From contig NZ_RJLQ01000001.1 of the NCBI RefSeq assembly GCF_003833015.1, forward strand, positions 206,879-270,878: 64,000 bases of DNA, written 5' to 3'. Shown here one piece after another: positions 27,461 through 36,677 of this stretch; positions within the stretch are counted from its first letter, which is position 1, and each line of letters begins with the position of its first letter. Under the pieces are notes generated by a model. The model searched no databases and had not been told where the DNA came from. It was given only the letters and a program-made list of their open reading frames with translations. This stretch comes from Clostridium sp. E02 (lineage in GTDB: Bacteria > Bacillota > Clostridia > Lachnospirales > Lachnospiraceae). Position numbers and translations under genes: made by a program.

Positions 27461-28678
27461 ATGAGTATAGAAACCCATAGAAACAAAAGTATTTTAAATC
27501 AGGACGTCAAGGGATGGCAGAAAGAAAAACGGATCGATCCTATGACTTATTTACCGGATATGGAGGTTTTGCAGTCTGACATACGAAGCCGAGTTATAAC
27601 CGCGATGGAAGCGTATGATTACAACCGGTATACAAAAACGGATGTAAAAAATGCGCTGAACCATGAGAGACGTTCTCCGGAGGATTTAAAAGCATTGCTG
27701 TCTCCAGCTGCACTTCCCATGCTCGAGGACTTAGCCTATAAGGCAAGAGAGGAAACCAGAAAGCATTTTGGCAACAGTGTAAATTTATTTACCCCTGTCT
27801 ATATTTCCAATTACTGTGAAAATTACTGCATATACTGCGGATTTAATTGTCATAACCAGATCAGCCGTGCGAAACTTGGTGAGGAAGACATTGAGAAAGA
27901 AATGAGGGCAGTGGCAGAGAGCGGATTGGAAGAAGTTTTAATTCTCACCGGAGAAAGCCGGAAAATGTCTGATGTAACTTATATTGGGGAGGCCTGCAAG
28001 ATCGCCCGGAAGTATTTTAAGGTCATAGGACTGGAGGTTTATCCGATGAATACTGAGGATTATGCCTATCTTCACCGGTGCGGCGCTGATTATGTGACGG
28101 TCTTTCAGGAAACGTATGATTCCGATCAATATGAGACCCTGCATCTAGCCGGACATAAACGAATTTTCCCTTACCGCTTTGATGCCCAGGAACGGGCTCT
28201 TATGGGAGGTATGCGGGGAGTTGGATTTGCAGCCCTTCTTGGCCTTCATGATTTCAGGAAGGATGCATTTGCAACCGGCATGCATGCCTGGCTTCTGCAG
28301 AGAAAATATCCTCATGCGGAAATTGCTTTTTCCTGCCCCCGGCTTCGCCCCATTATTAATAATGATAAGATTAATCCCATGAATGTTCATGAACCTCAGC
28401 TTTTACAGGTAGTTATGGCGTACCGCCTTTTTATGCCTTATGCATCAATTACAGTTTCTACCAGGGAATGTGCCCGGGTTCGGAATCACCTGGTAAGTAT
28501 TGCAGCAACTAAGATATCTGCGGGTGTAAGTACTGGTATTGGTGAGCATGGGAGTGAGACAGGGAAAAGAGGGGATCATCAGTTTGAAATTTCAGATGAA
28601 CGCTCGGTGGAGATGGTGATGAAAGACTTAGTAAAACTGGGCCTCCAGCCAGTTATGAGCGATTATCTGTATGTATAG
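27461..28678 (+). CDS. thiH: 2-iminoacetate synthase ThiH (radical SAM)
   Basis: Cleaves tyrosine to make dehydroglycine for ThiG. The radical SAM cluster motif is CENYCIYCGFNC (about residues 113-124, CxxxCxxC), followed by EEVLILTGESRK and YVTVFQETYD. Length 405 fits the longer clostridial ThiH. GGAGG sits just before the ATG and the gene is 10 bases after thiG, so it is in the thi operon. Oxygen sensitivity of ThiH fits an anaerobe. Confidence 0.93.
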   Translation: MSIETHRNKSILNQDVKGWQKEKRIDPMTYLPDMEVLQSDIRSRVITAMEAYDYNRYTKTDVKNALNHERRSPEDLKALLSPAALPMLEDLAYKAREETRKHFGNSVNLFTPVYISNYCENYCIYCGFNCHNQISRAKLGEEDIEKEMRAVAESGLEEVLILTGESRKMSDVTYIGEACKIARKYFKVIGLEVYPMNTEDYAYLHRCGADYVTVFQETYDSDQYETLHLAGHKRIFPYRFDAQERALMGGMRGVGFAALLGLHDFRKDAFATGMHAWLLQRKYPHAEIAFSCPRLRPIINNDKINPMNVHEPQLLQVVMAYRLFMPYASITVSTRECARVRNHLVSIAATKISAGVSTGIGEHGSETGKRGDHQFEISDERSVEMVMKDLVKLGLQPVMSDYLYV

Positions 28679-28690
28679 GGGGGAAAAAGG

Positions 28691-29281
28691 ATGAAATCGA
28701 AAGAGATATATCAGAACACAATAGCGGTAACCAATCGTCATCTATGTAAGCGTCCGTTCCTGGAACAGATAAAGTCTGTCTGCAGGCTTACCCCTAGAGC
28801 TCTGGTTTTAAGAGAAAAGGATTTAGAGATAGAAGAATATGAGAAACTGGCCCGCCAGGTACTTCCAATCTGTGAATCCTATGATATACCCTGTATTCTT
28901 CATTTGTTTTCGAAAACAGCCGAAAAGCTTCATATGGATAAGATTCACTTACCGTTATGGAACTTACAGGAAGAAGGATGGAGTAATGCGTTTACGGTTA
29001 TTGGTACTTCGGTTCATTCGGTGCAGGAAGCAAAGGGGGCAGAAAAACTGGGTGCCACTTATCTAATGACCGGACATGTTTTTTCAACCGACTGCAAACC
29101 CGGACTGCCTCCCCGTGGGCTTACATTCTTAGAAGAAGTATGCGAGGCCGTAAAGATTCCTGTATATGCAATTGGTGGAATGGAGTTAACGGAAAGCTGT
29201 TACCGACAAGTGATGGAAACAGGGGCAGCCGGCATGTGTGTTATGTCTGGTTTTATGAAAATCAACCCGAATATAGAATAA
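28691..29281 (+). CDS. tenI: TenI/ThiE-family protein, probably thiazole tautomerase
   Basis: 196 residues with the ThiE/TenI TIM-barrel. The segment TGHVFSTDCKPGLPPRGLTFL resembles the GHVFETDCKKGL region of B. subtilis TenI, including the catalytic-type His of GHVF, and SVHSVQEA and YAIGGM match as well. TenI aromatises the thiazole made by ThiG, a fitting last step of a thiS-F-G-H operon. A thiamine-phosphate synthase (ThiE) role is the alternative; usual ThiE features such as the GPIFPTxTK loop are replaced here. Confidence 0.78.
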   Translation: MKSKEIYQNTIAVTNRHLCKRPFLEQIKSVCRLTPRALVLREKDLEIEEYEKLARQVLPICESYDIPCILHLFSKTAEKLHMDKIHLPLWNLQEEGWSNAFTVIGTSVHSVQEAKGAEKLGATYLMTGHVFSTDCKPGLPPRGLTFLEEVCEAVKIPVYAIGGMELTESCYRQVMETGAAGMCVMSGFMKINPNIE

Positions 29282-29357
29282 CAATTCTTCTCAATAACAG
29301 AGTACAAAGAACTATGTAATTCAAGGCAAAAAAGAGAATAAGTACCATGTTATATTC

Positions 29358-29371
29358 CGAACAAACGTTTG
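29358..29371. promoter_or_regulatory. LexA/SOS operator of uvrA
   Basis: CGAACAAACGTTTG matches the Gram-positive SOS box (CGAACRNRYGTTYC-type: GAAC-N4-GTTT here). It overlaps the -35 element of the uvrA promoter, the expected place for LexA repression. Confidence 0.75.
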
Positions 29372-29397
29372 CAATGCAATTCATGTTGTGCTATAAT
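29369..29397 (+). promoter_or_regulatory. Predicted promoter of uvrA
   Basis: TTGCAA (29369-29374), 17-base spacer, TATAAT (29392-29397); 98 bases before the start codon and overlapped by the SOS box. Confidence 0.75.
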
Positions 29398-29495
29398 GGG
29401 AAAAATAGTTGCTTAAATAACGTTAGATGTGGACTTTTTAAGTCCGCATTCGATTGTTGAAATTTCGTAATTTCAAAATATAACAGGAGTACAGT

Positions 29496-32321
29496 ATGGC
29501 TAAACAGTATATTAAGATACGAGGTGCGAATGAGCACAACTTAAAGAATGTTTCTTTGGATATTCCAAGGAATGAACTGGTGGTGTTAACTGGTTTGAGT
29601 GGTTCGGGAAAGTCTTCCCTTGCTTTTGATACGATTTATGCGGAAGGACAGAGACGATATATGGAGTCTCTGTCTTCCTATGCACGCCAATTTTTAGGAC
29701 AGATGGAAAAACCAGATGTGGAAAGTATTGAAGGATTGTCTCCTGCGATCTCCATTGATCAGAAGTCAACAAACCGAAACCCTAGATCCACGGTGGGTAC
29801 GGTTACAGAGATTTATGATTATATGCGTCTTCTTTATGCAAGGATTGGAATCCCTCACTGTCCTAAGTGTGGCAAGGAGATTCGCAGGCAGACCATTGAC
29901 CAGATGGTGGATCAGATTATGGAACTGCCAGAACGAACCAAGATACAGCTTTTGGCCCCAGTGGTACGGGGACGAAAAGGGGAACATGCGAAAGTACTTG
30001 AGAGTGCCAGAAAGAGTGGTTATGTAAGAGTACGAATTGATGGCAATCTATACGAGCTTACGGAAGAAATTAAACTCGATAAGAACATCAAGCATAGCAT
30101 TGAGGTAGTGGTTGACCGTTTATCCATTCGGGAAGGCATTGAAAAGCGTCTCACAGATTCGGTTGAAACAGTAATGGAGCTGGCTGGTGGATTGATGAAG
30201 GTGGATGTTATTGACGGAGAGCCTATCAATTTCAGCCAGAGTTTTTCCTGTCCGGATTGCGGCATTAGTATTGATGAAATTGAACCCAGAAGCTTTTCTT
30301 TTAACAATCCGTTCGGTGCTTGTCCAGACTGTGTTGGCCTTGGATATAAGATGGAATTTGATGAGGATCTGATGATTCCTGATAAAAGTCTTAGTATTGA
30401 TGAGGGAGCTATCGTTGTTATGGGCTGGCAGTCCTGTACGGATAAAGGAAGCTACACTCGTGCAATCCTTGACGCACTTTCCAGTGAATATAAGTTTCGT
30501 CTGGATACTCCATTTCAGGATTATCCAAAGGACATCCATGATATTTTACTCCATGGAACCAATGGAAAAGAAGTTAAGGTATATTATAAGGGACAGCGCG
30601 GGGAAGGCGTTTATGATGTTGCCTTTGAGGGACTGATACAGAACGTTGCCCGTAGATACCGTGAAACGTATTCCGAGTCCTCAAAAGCAGAATATGAAAC
30701 ATTTATGAGAATTACACCCTGCCCAACTTGTAAAGGCATGAGACTGAAAAAGGAAACTTTGGCTGTAACGGTGGGAGATAAGAATATATATGAATCCACC
30801 AATATGTCTATTGTTCATTTCCGTGAACATCTAGATCAGCTACAGCTGACGAACATGCAGCATGCCATAGGGGATCAGATCTTAAAGGAGATTCGGGCAA
30901 GGGTATCATTTCTCATAGACGTAGGTCTTGATTACCTTTCTCTGTCTCGTGGGACTGGAACGTTATCTGGTGGAGAAGCCCAGAGAATCCGCTTGGCGAC
31001 GCAGATTGGGTCTGGTCTGGTAGGAGTTGCTTATATCTTAGATGAGCCAAGCATTGGCCTTCACCAGAGGGATAATGACAAGTTGTTAAAGACTTTAATT
31101 CACCTTCGGGACCTTGGTAATAGTGTGCTTGTAGTGGAACATGATGAAGATACCATGATGGCAGCTGACTGTATCGTAGATATCGGTCCGGGTGCAGGAG
31201 AACATGGGGGTAACATTGTAGCACTTGGAACGGCGAAGCAGATTATGAAGAACAAAAAATCCATTACAGGTGCTTATTTGAGCGGACGAATCCGAGTTCC
31301 CGTTCCCAAAGAGAGAAGACAGCCAACTGGATATTTAACGGTGAAGGGTGCGGCGGAGAATAACCTAAAGAATATTGATGTTACGTTTCCCCTTGGGATC
31401 ATGACCTGTGTGACTGGGGTATCTGGTTCTGGAAAGAGCTCCTTGGTTAACGAAATTCTTTACAAGGCACTGGCAAGGGAGTTAAACCGTGCAAGAACCA
31501 TACCTGGAAAACATAAAAAGATTGAAGGAACCGAGCAGTTAGATAAGATCATAGCAATCGACCAATCTCCCATTGGACGAACACCGAGATCCAATCCAGC
31601 CACTTACACGGGAGTCTTTGACCTTATCCGGGATCTGTTTTCTTCTACTCCAGATGCAAAAGCGAAGGGGTATGCCAAGGGACGGTTTAGCTTTAACGTC
31701 AAAGGTGGTCGGTGCGAGGCTTGTAGCGGAGATGGTATCATCAAGATAGAGATGCATTTCCTTCCGGATGTGTATGTTCCATGTGAAGTCTGTGGAGGCA
31801 AACGCTATAACCGGGAGACACTGGATATCAAGTACAAAGGAAAGAGTATCTACGATGTACTTGATATGACGGTTGAGGAAGCACTGAAATTCTTTGAGAA
31901 TGTTCCTTCGATTGCTCGAAAGATTTCTACATTGAATGATGTAGGGCTATCCTATATCCGTTTGGGACAACCGTCTACGGAACTTTCCGGTGGGGAAGCA
32001 CAGAGGATCAAACTGGCCACTGAATTAAGCAAGCGCAGCACAGGAAAGACGATATACATTCTGGATGAGCCTACCACTGGACTTCATTTTGCAGATGTTC
32101 ATAAGCTGATTGAGATTCTACGAAAGCTGTCGGATGGGGGGAATACAGTAATTGTCATCGAGCACAATTTAGATGTGATAAAGACTGCCGACTATCTTAT
32201 CGACATCGGACCTGAAGGCGGAGACAGGGGTGGAACGATTGTTGCACAAGGAACACCTGAGGAGCTGGCTGAATGTCCAGACTCCTATACTGGTCTGTAT
32301 GTGAAAAAATATTTAGAGTAA
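29496..32321 (+). CDS. uvrA: UvrABC excinuclease subunit A
   Basis: Damage-recognition ATPase of nucleotide excision repair, 941 residues. Two ABC modules: Walker [15 protein letters not shown] (about 31) and [13 protein letters not shown] (about 640), signatures [14 protein letters not shown] and [14 protein letters not shown], Walker [13 protein letters not shown] and [12 protein letters not shown]. Zinc sites [15 protein letters not shown]...CPDCVG and CEACSGDG...CEVCGG are present. ATG 29496 follows ACAGGAGT. It stands alone without uvrB or uvrC. Confidence 0.97.
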   Translation: MAKQYIKIRGANEHNLKNVSLDIPRNELVVLTGLSGSGKSSLAFDTIYAEGQRRYMESLSSYARQFLGQMEKPDVESIEGLSPAISIDQKSTNRNPRSTVGTVTEIYDYMRLLYARIGIPHCPKCGKEIRRQTIDQMVDQIMELPERTKIQLLAPVVRGRKGEHAKVLESARKSGYVRVRIDGNLYELTEEIKLDKNIKHSIEVVVDRLSIREGIEKRLTDSVETVMELAGGLMKVDVIDGEPINFSQSFSCPDCGISIDEIEPRSFSFNNPFGACPDCVGLGYKMEFDEDLMIPDKSLSIDEGAIVVMGWQSCTDKGSYTRAILDALSSEYKFRLDTPFQDYPKDIHDILLHGTNGKEVKVYYKGQRGEGVYDVAFEGLIQNVARRYRETYSESSKAEYETFMRITPCPTCKGMRLKKETLAVTVGDKNIYESTNMSIVHFREHLDQLQLTNMQHAIGDQILKEIRARVSFLIDVGLDYLSLSRGTGTLSGGEAQRIRLATQIGSGLVGVAYILDEPSIGLHQRDNDKLLKTLIHLRDLGNSVLVVEHDEDTMMAADCIVDIGPGAGEHGGNIVALGTAKQIMKNKKSITGAYLSGRIRVPVPKERRQPTGYLTVKGAAENNLKNIDVTFPLGIMTCVTGVSGSGKSSLVNEILYKALARELNRARTIPGKHKKIEGTEQLDKIIAIDQSPIGRTPRSNPATYTGVFDLIRDLFSSTPDAKAKGYAKGRFSFNVKGGRCEACSGDGIIKIEMHFLPDVYVPCEVCGGKRYNRETLDIKYKGKSIYDVLDMTVEEALKFFENVPSIARKISTLNDVGLSYIRLGQPSTELSGGEAQRIKLATELSKRSTGKTIYILDEPTTGLHFADVHKLIEILRKLSDGGNTVIVIEHNLDVIKTADYLIDIGPEGGDRGGTIVAQGTPEELAECPDSYTGLYVKKYLE

Positions 32322-32342
32322 ATGTTTTATAAAGATGGATAA

Positions 32343-32420
32343 CCGGGAAACTTGGGATTTTAAGTACTTGTTGTTTGGTAGATCAACAGGTACCATGAAA
32401 GACAAAGGCTCCCGGATTTT
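32343..32420 (+). terminator. Two-level stem-loop after uvrA, probable terminator
   Basis: An outer stem CCGGGA (32343-32348) with TCCCGG (32410-32415) encloses an inner 10-base stem, GTACTTGTTG with CAACAGGTAC (one G:U), and ATTTTCTAGTTT follows. It can end the uvrA transcript. The nested layout is more elaborate than a simple terminator, so another structured RNA role cannot be excluded. Confidence 0.5.
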
Positions 32421-32472
32421 CTAGTTTATTCGACAAAATGTTCCTATCTTTTCAATGAAATGGAGAAAATAC

Positions 32473-32501
32473 TTGTCAAGTCTTAGGAAGTAGAATATAA
32501 T
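32473..32501 (+). promoter_or_regulatory. Predicted promoter of guaA
   Basis: TTGTCA (32473-32478), 17-base spacer, TATAAT (32496-32501), 47 bases before the chosen start. Confidence 0.75.
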
Positions 32502-32547
32502 GTAACCCAAACGCTATTTGATGAACACTATATTAGGAGGAATACCC

Positions 32548-34089
32548 GTGAAGAGAGAAATGATCATCGTTCTGGACTTTGGCGGACAGTATAATCAGCT
32601 GATTGCCAGAAGAGTCAGAGAATGTAATGTTTACTGTGAGGTGCATCCTTACACACTGCCGCTGGAAAAAATTAAGGAAATGAATCCAAAAGGAATTATT
32701 TTCACCGGAGGGCCGAACAGTGTCTATAAGGAAGAGTCTCCTCGTTGTGAAAAAGAAATCTTTGATATGGGGATCCCCATTCTGGGAATTTGTTATGGGA
32801 CCCAGTTAATTGCATATATGCTGGATGGTAAGGTGGCCACAGCACCTGTTAGTGAATATGGTAAGACAGAGGTTCTGGTGGAATCTAACAGCAGGATTTT
32901 AGAGAATGTAAGTCCAAAGACGATCTGTTGGATGAGTCATACGGATTATATAGAGAAGGAACCGGAAGGCTTTATAGTAACCGCTCATACTTCGGATTGC
33001 CCTGTTGCTGGTATGGAGTGTGAGGAACGTGGAATTTATGCAGTTCAGTTCCACCCTGAGGTTATGCATACTCAGGAAGGAACGAAGATGCTTTCCAACT
33101 TTGTATACAATGTCTGCAAGTGTACTGGTGACTGGAAGATGGATTCTTTCGTAGAATCTACGATACAGTCGATTCGGGAAAAGGTAGGGGACGGAAAAGT
33201 ACTTTGTGCGTTGTCTGGTGGAGTGGATTCTTCGGTTGCTGCTGTTATGTTGGCAAGGGCAGTTGGCAAACAACTCACCTGTGTCTTCGTGGATCATGGT
33301 TTGCTTCGTAAGGATGAAGGCGATGAAGTTGAGGCTGTCTTTGGACCAGAAGGCGATTATGATTTAAACTTCATTCGTGTTAATGCTCAGGATCGCTTTT
33401 ATGACAAGCTTGCAGACGTGGAAGATCCGGAGAAAAAGCGTAAGATTATCGGGGAAGAATTTATCCGGGTTTTTGAAGAAGAAGCGAAAAAGATTGGCAC
33501 AGTGGATTTCTTTGTTCAGGGAACGATTTATCCAGACGTGATTGAATCAGGGCTTGGAAAGTCTGCAGTAATCAAGTCACACCACAATGTTGGCGGACTT
33601 CCAGAGCATGTGGATTTTAAAGAGATTATTGAACCATTACGCCTTTTATTTAAGGATGAGGTGCGTAAAGCTGGCTTAGAGCTGGATATCCCGGAATATC
33701 TGGTATATCGTCAGCCATTCCCTGGTCCTGGTCTTGGTGTTCGTATCATTGGTGCGATTACACCGGAAAAGGTTAGGATTGTACAGGAAGCGGATGCGAT
33801 TTATCGGGAAGAGATCTCAAAGGCAGGGGTTGATAAAGATCTGGGTCAATATTTTGCAGCACTGACCAATATGCGTTCGGTTGGCTGTATGGGAGATGAG
33901 AGAACCTATGATTATGCCATCGCTCTGCGTGCTGTGTTAACGTCTGACTTTATGACAGCGGAATCCGCTGAATTGCCTTGGGAGGTTCTTGGAATTGTAA
34001 CGAGAAGGATTGTAAATGAAGTAAAAGGGGTAAACCGGGTGCTGTATGACTGCACTGGGAAACCACCCGCTACGATAGAGTTTGAATAA
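32548..34089 (+). CDS. guaA: GMP synthase (glutamine-hydrolysing) GuaA
   Basis: Converts XMP to GMP. The N-terminal amidotransferase has the catalytic Cys in LGICYGTQL and the His/Glu in [10 protein letters not shown]; the ATP-pyrophosphatase has the PP-loop [11 protein letters not shown]; the dimerisation domain ends the protein in TIEFE. 513 residues from GTG 32548, which has AGGAGG at 32535-32540; the upstream in-frame TTG/ATG at 32518/32521 has none. Its last 12 bases are the integration site of the downstream elements and the coding sequence is kept intact. Confidence 0.95.
   Translation: MKREMIIVLDFGGQYNQLIARRVRECNVYCEVHPYTLPLEKIKEMNPKGIIFTGGPNSVYKEESPRCEKEIFDMGIPILGICYGTQLIAYMLDGKVATAPVSEYGKTEVLVESNSRILENVSPKTICWMSHTDYIEKEPEGFIVTAHTSDCPVAGMECEERGIYAVQFHPEVMHTQEGTKMLSNFVYNVCKCTGDWKMDSFVESTIQSIREKVGDGKVLCALSGGVDSSVAAVMLARAVGKQLTCVFVDHGLLRKDEGDEVEAVFGPEGDYDLNFIRVNAQDRFYDKLADVEDPEKKRKIIGEEFIRVFEEEAKKIGTVDFFVQGTIYPDVIESGLGKSAVIKSHHNVGGLPEHVDFKEIIEPLRLLFKDEVRKAGLELDIPEYLVYRQPFPGPGLGVRIIGAITPEKVRIVQEADAIYREEISKAGVDKDLGQYFAALTNMRSVGCMGDERTYDYAIALRAVLTSDFMTAESAELPWEVLGIVTRRIVNEVKGVNRVLYDCTGKPPATIEFE
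34078..34089 (+). other. attL: integration core at the 3' end of guaA
   Basis: GAGTTTGAATAA, the last three sense codons and stop of guaA. The same 12 bases recur at 52148-52159 and, with the last base changed, at 63472-63483, each followed by a hairpin terminator. Core length beyond these bases cannot be fixed by eye. Confidence 0.8.
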
Positions 34090-34096
34090 TTAATAT

Positions 34097-34135
34097 GAGC
34101 CTACAAACCCAGTATTTATGCGTGTTTGCAGGCTC
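34097..34135 (+). terminator. Hairpin terminator just inside element 1, serving guaA
   Basis: GAGCCTACAAAC (34097-34108) pairs with GTTTGCAGGCTC (34124-34135), followed by TCTTTATGTC. The same GGCTCTCTTTATGTC ending occurs after the second att site (52200-52215). Confidence 0.75.
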
Positions 34136-34147
34136 TCTTTATGTCTC

Positions 34148-34173
34148 GTGACAATCAAATGACAATACTTTTT
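34148..34173 (+). repeat. Left arm-type repeat of element 1
   Basis: Two TGACAAT units 12 bases apart (GTGACAATCAAATGACAAT, then ACTTTTT). The same 26 bases with one change recur at 52026-52051 near the right end, in direct orientation: likely integrase arm-binding sites. Confidence 0.65.
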
Positions 34174-34333
34174 GGAAAAACTGAGTGAATAATTGCAATT
34201 TATAATCATGAACATTGGTTAATTATATTTCCAGATATTTAACAAACATTCAATTGTAAGATAGAATATGTATTGGTATTATTGAGATAGATGTAATTGT
34301 AATATAGCAGATCTAAATCGGGGGTTTAACACT

Positions 34334-35368
34334 ATGCAAATTGGAGAAGTAATTCGAGAAAACAGAAAAAGAAAAAATCTAACACAAGAAGAAGTGGCAA
34401 AACGTCTTGGAGTATCGGCTCCTGCTGTGAATAAATGGGAAAATGGAAATTCACAACCAGATATCATGTTATTGGCACCTATTGCAAGATTATTAGAAAT
34501 TACGGTAGATACTCTCTTATCTTTTAATGAGGAACCAACAAATGAAGAAATCACCAGTATTATTCGTGAAGCTGATAATCTTTTAAAATCAAATACCTAC
34601 GAAGAAGCATTTCGGTGGGCAACAGATAAAATTAATCAATTTCCTAACTGTGAACTATTGATATGGCAAATTGCAGTGATTTTTGATGGATGGCGTTTGA
34701 TGAAGGATATTCCTGATTCTGATAAATATGATAACTATATCAATGATTATTATATAAGGGCTTTAGAAAGTAAAGATGAAGAGGTTAGAACAAGTGCTGC
34801 TAATTCGTTATTCGAGTTCTATGTAAGAAAAGAACAGTTTGAAAAAGCTGAGGAATATTTGTTGTATTTTTCAAAAGAGAATCCTGAGAGAAAGAGAAAG
34901 CAAGCTGTAATTTACAGTAAAACTAATCGTCAGCATGAGGCATATAAAGCATATGAGGAATTGTTGCTTTCAGGTTATCAAATGATGAATATGGTAATAG
35001 GTAGCATTTATATATTAGCTATGGGAGAAGAAGATAATAAAAAGGCGCATATTCTTATAGAAAAGCAAAAGGAATTAGCACATATTTTTGAAATGGGGAA
35101 ATATCATGAGGTTTCCTGTGGGTTGGAGTTGGCAACATTCGAGAAAGATATAGATGCAACTATACAAACTATGGAGCAAATAATAGAGAATCTAGATACG
35201 ATTTGTGATTTTAGTAAATCAGCTCTATATGCACATATGGATTTTAAAGATGTTAGTGCAGATTATTTAGAAGAAATGAAAAAGGACTTACTTCTCTGTT
35301 TTAGAGATGAAGAAACCTACCACTATATGAAAGACAATCGGCGGTACAATGAATTATTGAATATATGA
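34334..35368 (+). CDS. XRE-family regulator with long C-terminal helical domain
   Basis: N-terminal helix-turn-helix (about residues 4-60: IRENRKRKNLTQEEVAKRLGVSAPAVNKWENG) followed by ~280 residues of helical, TPR-like text. Such proteins are common single regulators in Lachnospiraceae; the ligand is unknown. It sits just inside the left end of element 1 and carries its own terminator, so it may be cargo rather than part of the transfer control. Start ATG 34334 has only a weak ribosome site (GGGGG). Confidence 0.8.
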   Translation: MQIGEVIRENRKRKNLTQEEVAKRLGVSAPAVNKWENGNSQPDIMLLAPIARLLEITVDTLLSFNEEPTNEEITSIIREADNLLKSNTYEEAFRWATDKINQFPNCELLIWQIAVIFDGWRLMKDIPDSDKYDNYINDYYIRALESKDEEVRTSAANSLFEFYVRKEQFEKAEEYLLYFSKENPERKRKQAVIYSKTNRQHEAYKAYEELLLSGYQMMNMVIGSIYILAMGEEDNKKAHILIEKQKELAHIFEMGKYHEVSCGLELATFEKDIDATIQTMEQIIENLDTICDFSKSALYAHMDFKDVSADYLEEMKKDLLLCFRDEETYHYMKDNRRYNELLNI

Positions 35369-35387
35369 GTTTATAGAAAGTAAATGA

Positions 35388-35426
35388 AAGCCTTGAAGCA
35401 TAATGTGATTATATGTTTCAAGGCTT
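35388..35426. terminator. Bidirectional terminator between convergent regulators
   Basis: AAGCCTTGAAGCATA (35388-35402) pairs with TATGTTTCAAGGCTT (35412-35426), followed by ATTTCATCTCTTT. Confidence 0.8.
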
Positions 35427-35459
35427 ATTTCATCTCTTTATAAAAAGTTTGTAAAGAGA

Positions 35460-36287
35460 CTATTTCCTATCCACCTTCGTCTTCCGAAACATCTTCTTTG
35501 CATCCGCTATTCTCTGATCGATGTTCACATCCCCTTTATACTCAGCTCCAAATATATCGTCTGGATTACCTGTGGCATAGGTTGGAAATTTCATCTGCCA
35601 CAACAGATAAGTTTCTTCATCTATTTCACCAGCTTCAAACATCTGATAGAACCTTGACCAGGTACGAAGTAACTGTTCCATTATGGAAGAAGGAGATTCA
35701 AGCGGATCTTCTGGTTTTTTTGTATCAAATTTTAGATACATTCTGCCATCAATTTCAACTGGTACCATAAGATAATATTTTTCAAGATCAAACAAATATT
35801 TAAGCACTGCATGAGGCATGCTCGCATTGTAAGTTCTGGATAATACCAGACTATCCACTTCTAATACTGCAGATAAGATATGAATTGTATCGTAATCTGG
35901 AAAGCGATTGCCTAGTTCATAATTACGAACGGTAGACTCGCTTAACTCACATTTTTCTGCCAATTCTTTCTGTGTTAATCCTGCAATCTGTCTGAAATAT
36001 CTGAGGCGTTGTCCCAAATTAGCATTGCACAATTCTGTGGAACGAAGGGTATAGTTGTGATCATCATAGAGTTTGGAATCCAACATTTCGTCTTCTTCCT
36101 CATCTGTATAAGAGTATTCATTAGCATCGTCAGAAAACTCAATACCATTCAACCATTCTTTCACATCTTCCAAATTATTCTTTTCTATATATTTTTCAGC
36201 TGTATCAAGATCTTTAAACTTCTTTCCTGTCAATCCGTTTATCAGTTTAAGCTTGTTAATGTCTTTTCCGCTCATTTCCTTTTTCAT
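35460..36287 (-). CDS. XRE-family repressor-like regulator of element 1
   Basis: 275 residues. An acidic N-terminal part (about 1-85, with YSYTDEEEDEMLD) precedes a helix-turn-helix at about 93-150 (LRYFRQIAGLTQKELAEKCELSESTVRNYELGNRFP, read in parts), then a ~120-residue C-terminal domain I do not recognise. It is divergent from the xis-int operon, whose promoter region carries inverted GTTCAT/ATGAAC repeats, so it is probably the repressor of excision genes. AAAGGA precedes the ATG on the minus strand. Confidence 0.78.
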   Translation of the reverse strand: MKKEMSGKDINKLKLINGLTGKKFKDLDTAEKYIEKNNLEDVKEWLNGIEFSDDANEYSYTDEEEDEMLDSKLYDDHNYTLRSTELCNANLGQRLRYFRQIAGLTQKELAEKCELSESTVRNYELGNRFPDYDTIHILSAVLEVDSLVLSRTYNASMPHAVLKYLFDLEKYYLMVPVEIDGRMYLKFDTKKPEDPLESPSSIMEQLLRTWSRFYQMFEAGEIDEETYLLWQMKFPTYATGNPDDIFGAEYKGDVNIDQRIADAKKMFRKTKVDRK

Positions 36288-36383
36288 GATAGAAAATCCT
36301 TTCCTGTGTATATTTAAGGCTTCACTTTATGGTTATTAGTATATCACGAACAGTTCAAAAGTGAAATAAAATTTTAAAAGTTG

Positions 36384-36412
36384 TTGACAGTTCATATATG
36401 CACTGATATATT
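36384..36412 (+). promoter_or_regulatory. Predicted promoter of the xis-int operon
   Basis: TTGACA (36384-36389), 17-base spacer, TATATT (36407-36412), 59 bases before the xis start. Confidence 0.75.
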
Positions 36413-36424
36413 ATAAATAATTCA

Positions 36425-36438
36425 GTTCATAAATGAAC
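36425..36438. promoter_or_regulatory. Operator-like inverted repeat before xis
   Basis: GTTCAT-AA-ATGAAC, directly downstream of the -10 element. Related half sites (GTTCATATATG at 36390; GAACAGTTC near 36348) surround it, and a similar GTACATAAATGAAC occurs at about 52082-52095 near the element's right end. Probable target of the divergent XRE protein. Confidence 0.6.
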
Positions 36439-36470
36439 GGAAAAGATAATGAGAATACGGAGGATAACAA

Positions 36471-36677
36471 ATGGACAAAGAATTATTTATTACGGCAGAA
36501 GAAGTGGCAAAGGAACTTAGAGTTTCCCAATCCTATGCCTACAAGGTGATTCGGCAAATGAACCAGCAACTGAAACAAAATGGCTTCATTGTTATGCGTG
36601 GCAAGGTAAGCCGACAGTACTTCTATGAAAAAATTTATGGAGGTACAAGCACAGAAGACAAAAGGGAGGTGAGCTAA
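36471..36677 (+). CDS. xis: Excisionase-like DNA-binding protein
   Basis: 68 residues with a winged-helix/MerR-like fold: LFITAEEVAKELRVSQSYAYKVIRQMNQQLKQNG then VMRGKVSRQYFYEKIYG. Small proteins of this type immediately before a tyrosine integrase act as recombination directionality factors. GGAGG precedes ATG 36471 and the stop codon touches the integrase start. It may also be an operon regulator. Confidence 0.75.
   Translation: MDKELFITAEEVAKELRVSQSYAYKVIRQMNQQLKQNGFIVMRGKVSRQYFYEKIYGGTSTEDKREVS

Noticed and set aside
36390..36440. CRISPR-like or tandem repeat near the xis promoter
   Set aside because: Only operator-sized half sites at irregular spacing; no repeat-spacer structure. No CRISPR array was seen anywhere in the window.
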